Positions 1 to 12,103 of a stretch of 64,000 nucleotides of DNA are shown here, piece after piece. Below the pieces are notes generated by a model. It was not told the origin of the DNA, made no database searches, and worked only from the letters and a program-made list of their open reading frames with translations. This stretch comes from Sistotremastrum niveocremeum HHB9708. Its lineage: Eukaryota > Basidiomycota > Agaricomycetes > Sistotremastrales > Sistotremastraceae. Both the position numbers and the translations under genes were made by a program. Every line of letters starts with the position of its first letter. Position 1 is the first letter of the stretch. The DNA is taken from NCBI GenBank assembly GCA_001630475.1, contig KV419396.1, positions 987,303 through 1,051,302 of the forward strand, given 5' to 3'.

Positions 1-1157
1 TGTATCGATTGAAAACAGGCCAGAGGAGGGGGCTATCTCTGGCAGATCGCCAGACAGTCCATCAAGTTCAACGCCCGTCTCTCGTAGACATCTATATGCG
101 GTCAGTTGAAATCACAAGATGACTTTTGGTCCTCCACCGACTTTATATCACCCTTCTGATCGTGGAAGATAAGGAAAACAGGTCCTTTTTCGGACGCGGT
201 CTGAAGGTAGGATTTAAGCTCTTCAGCAATCTGCTTCTGGGGGAGTGTTTGGCTTTGTCCGAAAAGGAAGTGCTACCGAGCAGTCCTCTAGCAATCAATT
301 GTCAGGCGATGTTCGACCAGAACTTACGTCTCGATTGTCCGGTGAATATTTGCCATTCCTGCAGAGCCTATTCTCTTTAAAGATTAGATGACGGTTTGTG
401 GCAATTTCAAGCCCATTCTCGAAAGTGACCGAGCTCAGACCAACTTCAGTCAAGTCGGTGTGGTACATCTCCCACCACTCAAAATCTATCGCACACCATG
501 TACCAATCTTCTCGTTCCACGAATTTCTGATCCGCTCGAATTGGATTCTTCCTGTGTACGCATTATGGGAACGTTTGAGACGTTTGTTATTCTTTTCCAC
601 GTCCTAGTCCAAACCCGCGTCAATGTGCATATAAGATCCACAAGTAAAAGAGCGCGACAACCTTTTGCGCGTCCTTGAGTTTTTCGTAAGTATCGAAGTA
701 AACGGGAGAGATAGCCTGCAGCTCGCTCCCAGGCCTAAGCAAGTAAGAAGAATCCGGGATAGGGATGAGCTCTCCATTCGTAAAGCCCATCTCTTTCAGC
801 CAGTAACGAGCGTATTCGACTTGAGCCGACGAGTAAAGAAGTCTTTGTTCTCCATTCGGTAGGGTTCCTTGATTTCACAGTTTTATTCGAAAGTCGTTTC
901 GTCTAGACGACGACATCATTACCCATCCAGAACTCTACGCCCTTGCCATCCTTATTGAAGGGATGGTCTTTTCGAGTGACGCAATGGGGTGATATGAACG
1001 CCTTCAGAGCTGTTTCTATGATAGGTCGGTCTTGAAATGCAGTGTGCCACACGAAAATTATATCCGTATATCTGTAGAAACCATGGATAACGGGATGGAA
1101 CGTCATGCTTAGATTATCGTCGTTGAAGCGAAGGGTCGATTTCAAACTCCGAAACAT
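1..1157 (-). CDS. Gfd2/YDR514C-like RNase H-fold protein (3' partial)
   Basis: Spliced on the minus strand from an ATG at 1157 and running off the window at base 1. The translation contains WCAIDFEWWE, LTEVGLSSV, ENRLCRNG, PDNRD and FLFGQSQTL. This order (acidic DxE strand, TE-G strand, His/Asn-rich turn, D-R, F-FG-S) is the pattern of the fungal Gfd2/YDR514C C-terminal domain, which has an RNase H/DEDD-exonuclease fold. Four introns are readable. One, near 870-915, joins WMG to TLPNGEQ. A second, near 607-664, joins DAQK to DVEKN. A third follows PDNRD, and a fourth follows HDQKGDI. DxE would be part of a metal site, but activity is not established for the family. The ATG lies 69 bp from the divergent CENP-A start; an extra upstream exon cannot be excluded. 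Confidence 0.75.
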
Positions 1158-1226
1158 CTTGTTCAACTTCAAGGTTGGCAGGCTAACTTCAGACCCTCCG
1201 CCAGGTTTCTGGCCTGACCGCTTTCT
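1158..1226. promoter_or_regulatory. 69-bp divergent spacer, YDR514C-like / CENP-A
   Basis: Only 69 bp separate the two start codons. No TATA box is evident. Both genes must be driven from this spacer or from within each other's 5' ends. Confidence 0.5.
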
Positions 1227-1969
1227 ATGCCACGTTCTGTGCAAGCGACAGTGAAAGGTCCTAGTTCCAAGGCTGGTCGAGGACAAGCATCGCCGCACTC
1301 TTCGCCCGTGAAGAAAAGCAAGGCAACCGCTCGAAAGAGCACAGGGGGTCAGCCACCTGTTCGACGTCGGGATTCAGGCGAGAACAGATCACCTGCACGA
1401 GGGCGGACTTCCAGTGGATGTGGGTTCTGTCGACATCCTACGCATACACCGTCGCTCATATGTCTTAGCTGGTCGGCCGTCGGGTGCGCGGGGTCGACCC
1501 TCAAATGCCAGTAGCACAGGAGGCCAGCAACGGGCTAAACGATTCAGACCAGGGACGGTAGCGCTGCGGGAAATCCGTCGTTATCAGAAGAGCACCGATC
1601 TCTTGTTGAGGAAACTGCCATTTGCTCGCGTGGTATGTGTTGGCACCCTTCCGAGACCTTCATTTTTACATGTTATGTTGTGCTATACAGGTTCGAGAAA
1701 TTGCATTGGATATGATAACTGACGAGGGTGATTACGGTGATAGAGGTTTAAGGTGGCAGACGTCTGCTATATTGGCACTGCAAGAAGCGACGGAGGCTTA
1801 CCTGGTTCATTTGTTCGAGGATGCGTCAGTCTCATATCTCCGGTCCATATCTCCTGCTCATTATTGTTCCAGAAACTTGTGTGCCATCCACGCAAAACGA
1901 GTGACCATCATGCAAAGGGACATCCAACTTGCTCGACGCATACGAGGGCCCTGGGGCGGCATTGCCTAA
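1227..1969 (+). CDS. CSE4: Centromeric histone H3 variant CENP-A
   Basis: Four exons with introns 1414-1468, 1633-1690 and 1825-1872 give a histone H3 fold: [53 protein letters not shown], then [20 protein letters not shown]. Loop 1 between EIALDM and LRWQ is 11 residues ([11 protein letters not shown]), about eight longer than in canonical H3. It is followed by Trp where H3 has Phe, as in CENP-A proteins. The C-terminus RGPWGGIA replaces H3 RGERA with a Trp-containing tail of the kind used for CENP-C contact. The long basic tail holds TARKSTGG, identical to H3 residues 6-13. It would replace H3 in centromeric nucleosomes in the nucleus. CENP-A is clear from the loop, the Trp and the tail. 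Confidence 0.95.
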
Positions 1970-2206
1970 AGCATGCGGACGAGGCTCGTGGACATGTTTC
2001 TTGTATCCTTAGTATATTTATTATTTGACATCCGTATCATGAGGTCCTATTATGCCCACTCTTGTAGGCGGTATATGGTGTACATTGAGAAGATATCCTG
2101 TACCAGAATCTAATGAATAAACAATACATAGCTGCGCATTGACTCCACATGCGAGATTAGACAGTGGAAGAAGTCAAGTAAAGGGAGTCAAATGACTGAA
2201 CGTAAA

Positions 2207-4528
2207 TCATGCAACGCCGAGTCTGTAAAAACGTGTCAATTGTCGATTTCGCATCTGGGGACGACGTGCGTACTTCTTTTTGCTTTGCTCATATACCACA
2301 TACGATATAGACACGGCGGGGACGACCTAGACCTCGAGAATGAGCGATTGTCGCTTCAATCGTGAACGATTTCTCATATACCTTCGCCAGAGTTGGCAGG
2401 AGCCCCCGATAAAAGCCTCGCCAGCCTTCTCGTTCCATAGTTTTCGCTGCGACATCCCATATGCCAGTGTATTGTTGAGGGTGCCCGGTCGATCCAGATG
2501 CTTGGAGGCGTGTGCGGACAAGATTTAGCGGATAAACCGAGGTTGCACCAACGCTTCCAGATATGCTTCCAAAACCAAGTGTGGCAAGGACCCCAGGATC
2601 TTGCTTCCCCGTCGATTTTATATAGGCAAGTTTGAGGGCCTCAAAGGTACTCATATCGATAGCGGAATATGGAAACACTCCAACTAAACCGATCTATTGT
2701 GAAACATGAGTTTGAGCATGGGGATAAATTTGAACGCTTACAGTCAAACCTCGGTAATACGCACGAGTGCCTCCGAGGCCCCACAGTCTTTTGGCAGCTT
2801 GTATTAATGTCCGCTCCTGCCGTCCAGTTGAGCTCATCATTTGGGTTTTCAGTGTTTCGATGGGATATATAGCTATTGGGTATTAAGGAGCATTGCATAT
2901 GATCCCGAGGGCCACTCACATAATTGACTCGTAATACCACCTATTCCGCCTGAAACGAATCTACTAAGGCCACTGATATCGCGACTGTCTTCCACATGAT
3001 CCCAATAAACCGCAAAGAAGCGTTTCTGGCGGCTGCTAAGATAATAATCTGGTAATTCTTTAATTCGGTACATACCGATGATTCATAAGACAGAAATTTG
3101 ATGGCTGATTCCTGAACAAAATGAGTTTTTCAGCAATCGCATTGAGGTGCATTCTTACAGGGAATATTTTTGCAATGTTGAGGCCTGAGTGAGGTCAGCC
3201 CACTGAAACCACGTAACATCCATAACTATGCATACCATTTCCCACCCAGAATCCGAGAACCCCTCCCTCTGCATAGATACTGCGTATGGCGCCCGCCAAT
3301 GCATGCGCTCCATGAGTGACAACTTTGGGACCGCCGGATAGGGAGGCAAGTTCAGGCGCTCTTGTTATAAGGTAAACTTTGAGTCGATCGAAAGGAGCTG
3401 TAGCTGTTCGAGAAACTAACACGGGATCAGGGGGGTAGAGGTTTGGAAAAAAAACATCACATACTAGCACCCGCAATTCCTCCGGCGAGAAGAAATTTAA
3501 CGGCGGTAGCGCCACCGAACAGTCCAGATTGATGATCTGGAATTGCTCCTTCATCCAATTCTTCGTCTTCTTGGTCCCCCTCTAACAAAGTATGATCGAT
3601 CGGTAATGATACTTGAGAAGCAGCCGATTGTCCGGCGTGAGGATCGGGTGGTTTCAGTTTCGAAGAAATAGGCGGGAGATCTTCAGCAGCCAAACCAACG
3701 TCGCCTAATGAAGATGCGTCAATACACCGTAAGCATCAACCAATTCAAACACATGCCCTCCATGTTAACTCTAGCAGAACCGCGACCGTCACCCATGTGT
3801 CGACGAACTTCATAAAATCTGAAAATTTCGGCTGTTGAAGCCTTCCTAGGCATGAGCAAGAGGAAGTCGCGGAATTCGGGGAAGCTGATAGCATGAGAAT
3901 GAGGAGATGATGTCAGAAAGGCCATGAAATTAACCAGGGTGGATGGGCTTAATGTGATGCCTAACACATTCCGTTGAAGGTTACTAAATAGTAGAATGAT
4001 CGAGATAGAATGCACACCTGCTTTATCAAGAGCAAGTGTTAACTCATTCGCGTCTAAATGGCCATTGCCGTCTAGGTCTAGTTCGTCGTGGAAAATGGCC
4101 CATAATTCAGCCTCCTTATGATCAGCATAGGCCTGGAAAGCCTTCCATCCCAGCCCCTTTGCATTATTCGGGCTGGTCTTGTCCGAACATCGCTGCAACA
4201 ACTCGTCTGCGTACATCTTCCTGAGCTCCTCAGCGCGTTCGGGGGTAATGTTGGGGTGTTCGGTGACGGGAATTCGAGATGTTCGGCCATCACTCGTTAT
4301 TTTGGTGGATTCAAGCCGTGGTATTTGTCGCCATAATGCGCGTAAACGAGCCTCGCGTTCTTCGGGCTTTTCTTGGGCGCGGTAGTCCGCTAGGGACCTC
4401 GGGATTGGTTTATGAGCAGTGTTGTCGGTCTGAAGATGTGGAATAGGTTGTGGGTCAAGTGCACCACTTAGAGTGCCTTCATAAATTTCTCTCCGAGACG
4501 GAGGCGGCGCTGAGGAAGAGCTTGACAT
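2207..4528 (-). CDS. SAL1: Ca2+-dependent mitochondrial ATP-Mg/Pi carrier (SCaMC/Sal1-like)
   Basis: ATG at 4528. The N-terminal half carries a canonical EF-hand loop (DLDGNGHLDANE) and a second, looser calcium-binding region ending in SFPEFRDFLLLMP. The C-terminal half has the three mitochondrial-carrier repeats with P-x-D/E-x-x-K/R signatures: TATAPFDRLKVYL, YPIETLKTQMM and VYPLNLVRTRLQ. After the last repeat, splicing out an intron that starts GTATATGAG restores LAKVVPAVSISYVVYEQ, the standard family end, followed by a basic tail (KKKYARRPQMRNRQ) to the stop at 2207. This is the layout of short calcium-binding carriers, which exchange ATP-Mg for phosphate across the inner membrane. At least five introns are present. 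The overlapping open frame reaching 4806 has no support as an extension. Confidence 0.92.
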
Positions 4529-4903
4529 CGTCTTGTAAGACTAATGGCAGACGCCGTAGCATAGACGTCACTAGGGTTCGTCCAGAACGGAAGCAAATCT
4601 AGAGTGCGAGCAGATCGAGTTTTTAAACGCTGCACATAAGCTGACAGAGGGCCGAAAGTTGTAAGAGCACTGGCACCCAGAGCACTCTTATAGTCTAGAC
4701 GGCGAGGATGACGGTTCGTCGATGATCGTCGTGTTTGGCAACTGTTTTCGGCTTTCTTAGGCGGCGCTGAACATGGCGTGCTGCAAGTGACGCTTATAAG
4801 AGACATTCAGGCAGCAAAGGGCTAGGACGTCTCCTCACTCACTCTTGGTCTGTGTTCTGCCACAACGTACATCGGAAAAACCCGCTCCCTTCTTCTTGCT
4901 GCC
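4529..4903. promoter_or_regulatory. Divergent intergenic region, carrier / coiled-coil gene
   Basis: 375 bp between the start codons of the carrier gene and the coiled-coil gene. A minus-strand open frame crosses part of it but shows no family similarity. No clear element recognised. Confidence 0.4.
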
Positions 4904-7900
4904 ATGTTGTCTTCTCAACCTCCAGAGCCACCACTTTTAGCTCGCACAAAGAGATTCAACCTTTTCGAGCAGAACGAAGATGGCGTATATGCTCTATCTC
5001 GCACTCATGGTCACCGTTCTGTTCAAGGCATGTCTAGTGGACACATGAGCTCTCCTCGGCGACGAATTATCATGAAAAGGGACAGCAGTCCCGTAGTTGG
5101 CCCTGGCCCTGTCTCTTTTTCTTCGCGGGCTGCAGACTCTATCTCGGGCCAAAACCCATTACTTCATGCCACGTCACAGGATAAATCGAGCGGATCTTTC
5201 TTAAGTGCGAAAAGTCAATTGCATATGTATGCACCGACTTCGAAACGACGGACCCCCCTTTCTGATCGCATTTCTCGTACCCCGAGCCACCATTCAGCAC
5301 TGACAGAAAGCCTTGTCATCCCACCCAACTCTTCCAATAACTCGATCGAGATTGACGACCTTACATTGACTGAATATTCCTTTGCGGGACCACAACCTGC
5401 GAATCGGCCTGTAGCCGAAGAACCTAAAGAGGCCCGTCTCAAGGAGCCACGCAACGACAAGGAAGTCTTTAAAACGAAGGCGCCAGCGATTGCCACTCTG
5501 CCTTGGTCTGATACCGACAACAAAGACGTCTCTTCTTTGCTTATGGAGTTCGCGCGTAACCACGAAACGCAACAGAGCATGCTGAAATCCCAGGTAAAAT
5601 CGCCGCGTTCTTGTCTTTGACGAAATTAAAAAGAATTACAGGCGTCAGAGATGCAAAGCCTGCAGCAGACAGTGGCAGATCTCACTAACGAGAACAAGGA
5701 CCTTAAAGAGAGATATAGGGTCGTTAAGGACAAATCGGTCGCGCTTGCCAATCATAGTAGTTCTTGGTGAGCGCTTATTAGACCATCATCTCAAGTGTTC
5801 CTGACCGCAACAGTTTGGAGTCGTTAAAACAGGACTTGGATAACTTAAAGGCTCAGTCCGACATGTCGTTTCAAAACCTTGCTCAACTGCAGAGCGCTGC
5901 AACGGAAGTCGGAGACTTGCGTCTGGCAGTTGCGACGAATATCAATGGTAAGAGTTTTCCTCGTCAGAAAAGATCGAACAAGCGGGCTCAATCAATTAGA
6001 CTTAGATACATGTTTGCGCAGATATGAAGTAGTCGGCGACTTCCAGGATATCAAGGAAGCATGCGCCCAGGTTGAACTAGAAGCTCATAACAGTATGCAA
6101 CTTTTGTGAATGTTTTCGATCACTTACACGGGTTCGCTAGAGCAACAAGTGCTGGACATAGTCCGAGACCGACTGGACCTGACGTTGGCTGATTTGGTAG
6201 AAGCGCGCACTCGCATACAAGAGCTTGAAGCTTCTCAGTCTTCCGATCGTATCGCGATAGGGACTACACTTGATGAGGTTGCAAAGATAAGTGCGTACAA
6301 TCGTTGCTTGCGGCGACAAGAACTTCTCAATCAATGTCAGGAGTACAATTATCCAATCTCTCCGACAGTCTCCGCGAACAACAGATGGTATCTCTGGGAG
6401 TGGAGCGAAAAAATGCTGAGCTCGAGGCACACCTGTCCTCATTATCACGAGAGTAAGCTTTTGGAAATCTTTGGCGTAGAGAGATCCTACCAAAAACTTC
6501 CTAGACTTGCAGAGCGCCGGACCGAGCTCGAGATCAAGAATACGGAATTGGCGGAAGCTCAAACAATTAGCACGGAGTGAGTTGGCTTCTTCACCAGTTC
6601 CCAACTCTTCACTGACACTCTGCAGATATAATATAACGAAGGAAAAATTAGAACAGTCTGAACACCGCCTTCAAGAGTTAACACCACTTCCATCCCAGTC
6701 AGAAATTTCCAGCCCTGCTCGACTTGCGCTTATACATTGTGATAGACTCGACGCCGTGTCCAAGGCCTTGCAGGAAGCGGAGCACCAAGTCGAACATTTC
6801 AAGCTTGTCTTGGAAGGAAAACAACAAGCTTATCACGAAATAGATGCTCTGTGAGAAAGTTGTTTTTCTTAAGCACTCGTTTTCATGGGATTGGCAGCTT
6901 AAGCACGAGTACTAAACAAGGAGAATTATTAGCCCAGAAGATAAGCACTCAAGAACAGATTATCCAGGAACAACAAGCTACATCCGCAAGGCAAGACGAT
7001 AATCTTACACAAGCCCTCAACAGCATACATAGTTTGGAAGAAACCTTATGCTCGACAACACATTCTCACAAAAGTGAACTGGAGCGGGCGACGCAGAGGT
7101 AAAAAAGCAACAATCACTACCAGAAGCTTACCGAGATTTCAGCGTGCATGAGCAAATCAGACAGCGCCAAGTTGTTCACCATTAACCATCTATTACATTT
7201 GCTCATCGCGGTCAAATAGATCCTTGAAGAACGGATGGAGGATCAAAAGATCACCTTGCGGATGGCGAAGGACAGTTGCGCTGAGATTCAAGTATGTGGC
7301 TTTGGGTTTGAGAGGCGTTGGCACGCTGACGCAAGACTAGGAACGCCTAATGGAAAGCAGAGAAAATTTTGCCGTCAGAAACGTCCTTCCCCTTGCTTCT
7401 AAGCCTAACGTGGTTGCAGAGAGATTTGGAAGCTGCTGAAGGTCGATATCGCACTCAGATTGCAGTCGCGGAAGAAAAGGCGGCTTCCTTCTCAGGACAA
7501 ATGTTCCAACTGCGAAACGAGCTCTCGGAAGCAAGGCGACAAGCCGTCGAGGACATGCGAAATTCTGAAAACGCTTTATCCGCGGCTAAAGAAGAGGCGC
7601 GCAACAGCCGACAGCTACAAGAAGAGAATGCCAAAGCCCATCTCCGAACCCTCACGGATCTAGAGGCGTCTCTTGCCCAAAGTCGAGATCAAGCTGATGC
7701 TTTCTCATCGCAGATCCAGAAAAGCGATGCCGAACGGACGGAGCTGGTGAAGGCTCTGACCGAGAAGGACTGTGTCATAACCGAGCTACAAAGTGAGATC
7801 CAACGCATGAGAGATCGTCTGTCAGACCTGGAGAAGAAGCACGCACTTCTTCCCGAACGCTTTACGTCGGACAATCTGGACGACGTCGAGGCCGCGCTGG

Positions 7901-8857
7901 TGGCTAATGTCCGAAAAGCCGCGCAGGCGAGTCTCCAAGCTGATCTGGTCATGAAGACCAACGAGATCAGTAGGGTCAGCATATATTGTCTGTCGAACAA
8001 TTCTCTGTCTGATATTCTCTGAAGCGAGACCGTACGATCAACACCCTTCAAGATCGCATTAAAACGCTCGAGAAAGCGTTGGCTAAAAATATCGAAATCC
8101 AAGTATTATTCCTCAACATGCAATTACAATTCAGTTCACTGATCGCTTAAACTCATTATATAGGAGAAGGAAGGTCAAGCAGATGTGCATGTAGTCCAGT
8201 CTGAAAAGTTCGATTCTCCTGTGACCAGCGATCCGGACGCAGACAAAGCAGGACCAGATCAAGACAAGGATGCGCCTGTGATTTGTTTTTTTTATCTCTG
8301 TGTCCTTTCACCCTCAACTCTGCCGCTACGCCTAGTCTACGATTATGGAAGATCGAACCGGTTATTCGCATGGTCTCACAGCTATCGCCGGGAACTTCTC
8401 GTATCAAAATCTTCGCTCCGGAAACAGTACTGCCCATCATGTATCAGTCAATGCTTGCTTCGCTCCTCACTTTGACTGTCAATGTATATTCAGGTGCACA
8501 ATGAAGTCACGAGTAACACTCATCAAGTGCCTCTGAGGACGTCTTTCGGTCGACTAGCAGGTACATCGGATGAAAATATGGATGCTGCACAGAGTTCCTC
8601 TCCGGTCAAACGAGCTCGCGCTGAGGACGACGACGCCGACTACGTTGAGCCAAAGGCCGCCCGAAAGGTCCCGAGTTTTCTTACTTTCCTTGTGTCATGA
8701 TGAACATCTATTTGGGCAGACGAAAGCGGCTCGCAACCAAGCAGGAGCTGCCCCGCAGGTCGGGCCACAGGTTGTGAGTTTTTTCTTCTGCAATGCTAAT
8801 ACTTACCGCGAGTAACAGCGCCAGACATCGAGGGGGAAAGGTCGTCGCAAGCGTTGA
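4904..8857 (+). CDS. Large coiled-coil protein, function unknown
   Basis: Many short exons encode roughly 1000 residues. Residues 1-220 are Ser/Pro/Arg-rich and disordered (SSPRRRIIMKRDSSPV and similar). The middle is almost wholly heptad-rich coiled coil (for example LQQTVADLTNENKDLKERY and ELQSEIQRMRDRLSDLEKKH). The tail has SSPVKRARAEDDDADYVEPK and ends in a basic KGRRKR, both typical of nuclear localisation. The first intron is 5594-5641; the others were placed by joining coiled-coil frames, so exact borders are less sure. The stop is at 8855-8857. I do not recognise a named family. Shape and charge fit a chromosome-axis, spindle-pole or SMC-partner protein, but that is inference only. 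Confidence 0.8.
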
Positions 8858-9001
8858 TTGGATTCTGGCTTCATATCAAATGCATCATGATTTGTTGCTA
8901 GTGTTGTAGATAGGAAGTGGCAATACAGAGTGCTCAAGAACGAGATTCAAAGTCAGATTCCTAAGTAGGACCCACGCGCTGTCCTGCTGTATCCCTCCAA
9001 C

Positions 9002-10719
9002 ATGCAACGCGGCGCCCCTAGGATAGTGGATCCACAGCCGTCGAGCTCACAGGCGCAGCCGTCGTCGAGCCAGCAGGAAATGGAGGACGAGGAGGCTCTG
9101 AGCGGAACGGGCGAAGGAGACGAAGTGATGGAGGAAGAAGAGGCGGTCGAGGCTGAAGCCGAAGGTTATGGTAAGGCATTCTCCCTTGACTGTTTCCGAC
9201 GCACTCTGCGGCGTGCTCGGTCATTCTCACTCTTTCGAAAGATCCAGTCAGCTAATGATCTTGTCATGGCAGCGTCTTCAACACCTACCTCGTCTTTAAC
9301 CTGGATCACTTGGTTTTGTTCACTTCCGGGGCACGAGTACTTTTGCGAAGTCAGCGAAGAATTCATAGAGGACGACTTCAACCTTACTGGCCTCAACAGT
9401 ATGGTTCCATTCTGGAGAGAGGCTTTGGAGATGGTGCTCGATGTTGAACCAGGTCATTTACGAAGCTATACTTCAATCATGGCAACCCTAACCTCTTGAC
9501 ACGGCGTAGAGGACACTCAACGCATTCCAGACGTCTCCATCGTCGAGGCATCAGCAGAGCTACTCTATGGGCTCGTGCATCAGCGATACATTATCACTCG
9601 TGCTGGCTTGCAGGCTATGGTACGTCATTCGAGGCTTCCATGATTTATCGTATGTAATCTCGTCCCAGGTTGAAAAATACGATGCTGGACAGTTTGGAAC
9701 TTGCCCTCGAGTCTATTGCGTGGCTACACATGTCGTTCCATGTGGGAGATCGGATCTCCCTGGGTTGGATACCGTCAAGCTGTACTGTCCAAACTGTCAT
9801 GACCTCTATACGCCGCCGAGCAGTCGATTTCAAGATGTTGACGGTGAGTCTTACGCCGTATGGTGTTGATCTCCGTTATTGATTGTGGGGCAGGTGCATT
9901 CTTCGGCACGACATTCGCACACCTGTTTTTCTTAACATATCGTGAACTGGCTCCAGCTCCTTATTATTCTCCAACAAGTGCTAGCAACGCAATTACACCA
10001 AGGGATTCACCTGGGGGAACATCTAGCAACTCAAACGCTGCCCGGCAAGTTGCATCGAGCGCTACAAACTACGGTGGCCAGAGGGCACCGGCTGGACGTG
10101 TCTATACCTCAAAGATTTATGGTTTCAGAGTGAGCGAGCTTGCTCGTTGTGGGCCACGGATGCGATGGCTCCGTATGCGACCTGAGACAGCCACGGAACT
10201 TGACAGCGTTGATTGGAGAGGGAAGTGGATTGGAGGCGATGACTTTGAGGATGATGACGGTCAGCTTGACGCTGATCGACCTGAGGAAGAGTTTGATCCT
10301 GTGCGTATATGCCTTTCTTTCCGGTGTCTCTATTGACTCTCGGCGACCAGGACCATGCTGAAGGTGATGATGATGAGGAAGAGGAGGAAGAAGAAGAGGA
10401 AGAAGAAGGCCCCAGCTCTGTAGTCAAAGGTGCAGGCTCGATGCCCAAACGACGACAAGAAGATAGATGGACGACTGCAAATGATTATGAAGCGCCGCCA
10501 AGTCCAAGGCCACCCACACCAATACCTAAATCGGCTTCAATGCAGTCCCTCAGGACCGCTGTAAGCTCAACTTCAGTAGACACCCCCAGAGACGAAATTC
10601 CTATGCTCTCACCGCCGTCTCCCTTTGTCCGGAATAAAGGTTCAATCGCTCACATATTTTCCAAGCCGGCGTCGCGAGGAGTGATAGCAGTTCGCACGAC
10701 GGTTCGAGAGGTTGCATGA
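9002..10719 (+). CDS. CKB1: Casein kinase II regulatory subunit beta
   Basis: The spliced protein contains WITWFCSLPGHEYFCEV and FIEDDFNLTGL near the N-terminus, then the zinc finger CPRVYC-x22-CPNC, then DGAFFGTTFAHLFF. These are the hallmarks of CK2 beta, the dimerising regulatory subunit that docks the catalytic alpha subunits and selects substrates. Introns include 9171-9272, one splitting EP from EDTQRIPDV near 9451-9507, one after LQAM and one after VDG. Two features are unusual: an acidic N-terminal lead (EEEEAVEAEAEG) and a C-terminal extension of about 150 residues with an unbroken run of about a dozen Glu (near 10375-10407), followed by Pro/Ser-rich sequence. The CK2 beta identity is secure; whether it matches yeast Ckb1 or Ckb2 is not decided. 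Confidence 0.95.
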
Positions 10720-10943
10720 TTGTCACTTAGTTTACTTCTCTCTCCGTTGCACTATATACAGGTAGAATATATCGCTTCCTATGGACTATTAGTATATTAC
10801 TAGTTGGGATACCAGAAATATATATTTACGCCGAAATATGAGTATTTGTTGTTGTTTGCGCAACTGTATAGTGGGCCAATCAAGGTTCAACAACTCCGCT
10901 TTCCTCAAGACGCTCCTCAAGACTTCCCTCACCGACACTCAAG

Positions 10944-11428
10944 ATGGTCAGAACCAGTCAGTCTCGTCGTTGCAGTCGACCGCCGGATATCTAAATAATC
11001 TTGGTTCGCTAGACCTCCGCTACGGCAAAAACAAGGGACACCCCACCACGGCCATTGACCAAGCCGTCCGCCCCAGCCACCGCAAGGGTGTTCAGTCACA
11101 AAAGACCAAATTCGTTCGTTCTGTCGTCCGTGAGGTCGCTGGATTCGCCCCTTATGAGCGCCGAATTATGGAGTTGTTGAGAAACAGCAAGGTGTGTGAT
11201 CATTTTTTCTGTCATGTCGAAATGAGACTGACTTTCAATACAGGATAAGAAAGCCCGTAAGCTGACGAAGAAGCGGGTTAGTCCACACTCCTTCTCAACA
11301 ATTCATGATCCGCAACTCATCTACTTCTCTTTACCTTTCATCGATCACAGTTGGGAACCCTTCTCCGATCAAAACGCAAGCTCGAGGAGCTCAGCAACAT
11401 CATCCAGGAGAGCAGGAGAGCGCACTAA
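10944..11428 (+). CDS. RPL36: Ribosomal protein eL36
   Basis: Introns 10957-11013, 11192-11243 and 11277-11350. A 13-nt first coding exon (MVRT plus one base) joins to [17 protein letters not shown], then [31 protein letters not shown] and a basic C-terminus ending IIQESRRAH. The length (about 100 residues) and order match the large-subunit protein eL36. A tiny 5' exon is usual for fungal ribosomal protein genes. The earlier in-frame ATG at 10838 would add an unrelated N-terminus and is not used. The stretch before the ATG is pyrimidine-rich. Confidence 0.96.
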
Positions 11429-12103
11429 ATGGGTTTGGGTGTTTCAGCCGTATCTCTCTCATTCGTACCTTTCCCACCCGAGCAACGCATCTTGGGCGAT
11501 GGCGGACGAGCTTAGGGAGCCATGCATGTTTTACTCTCTATTTGTCTGTTCCTTCTTTACTGCTAAAACTTCTATGCCATGTTGCGTTATGAAGACACCA
11601 GGATGCTGCATAGCAATCTTTGAGAGTGATTTACAGGTTCTCGGGACTGAGTACATCGTCTTGGTCGTCAATCCACATGCTATCTGCTTGATCTATCAAG
11701 CAGTCGTCTCATCCCAAGATCGCCATCAGGGCGTTCAGGTGATGGATTGTAACGACAGTATTGCGATATTCACCTTGGGCGTCGCTTCCCATTTCAGCAC
11801 ATACCGTATTCACGGGGCTTTGCAATCCGGCCACTGCTAACTATCTGTGCATTTGTTCTTTGTTACGGAAGTCTGCCACGCCTGGGGCATTTTTTGTGGA
11901 GGTGGGAGAACACTGCAGTGCGCATATATGAGGACATTGGAACATGTCTTTCGGCAACAAGAAACGCCATCCCCATTCTTGTCATTTACCTCGCGGGTGA
12001 CTATCAATGTCTTGCGTATTTACTGACCCTTCGCAGATTTGAGTTTCAAATTTAAGGCGCGGAATCGTTTGTTGGGCGCTTCCAACCTTTCTGCCCAACC
12101 GCC
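11429..12103. other. Intergenic region, no gene seen
   Basis: 675 bp between eL36 and the first C2H2-RING gene. It should hold the eL36 3' UTR and the promoter of the next gene. An open frame at 11439-11840 has no intron logic or family motif and looks fortuitous. Confidence 0.5.

Noticed and set aside
4468-4806. Open frame overlapping the 5' end of the carrier gene
   Set aside because: No motif, different frame, and the carrier ATG at 4528 already gives a full protein.
10838-10943. Upstream ATG extending eL36 by an unrelated N-terminus
   Set aside because: The short 13-nt exon from ATG 10944 gives the family start MVRTNLRYG, so the upstream frame is leader.
11439-11840. 133-codon open frame downstream of eL36
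   Set aside because: No splice structure, no domain and mixed composition; it is most likely 3' UTR and spacer.
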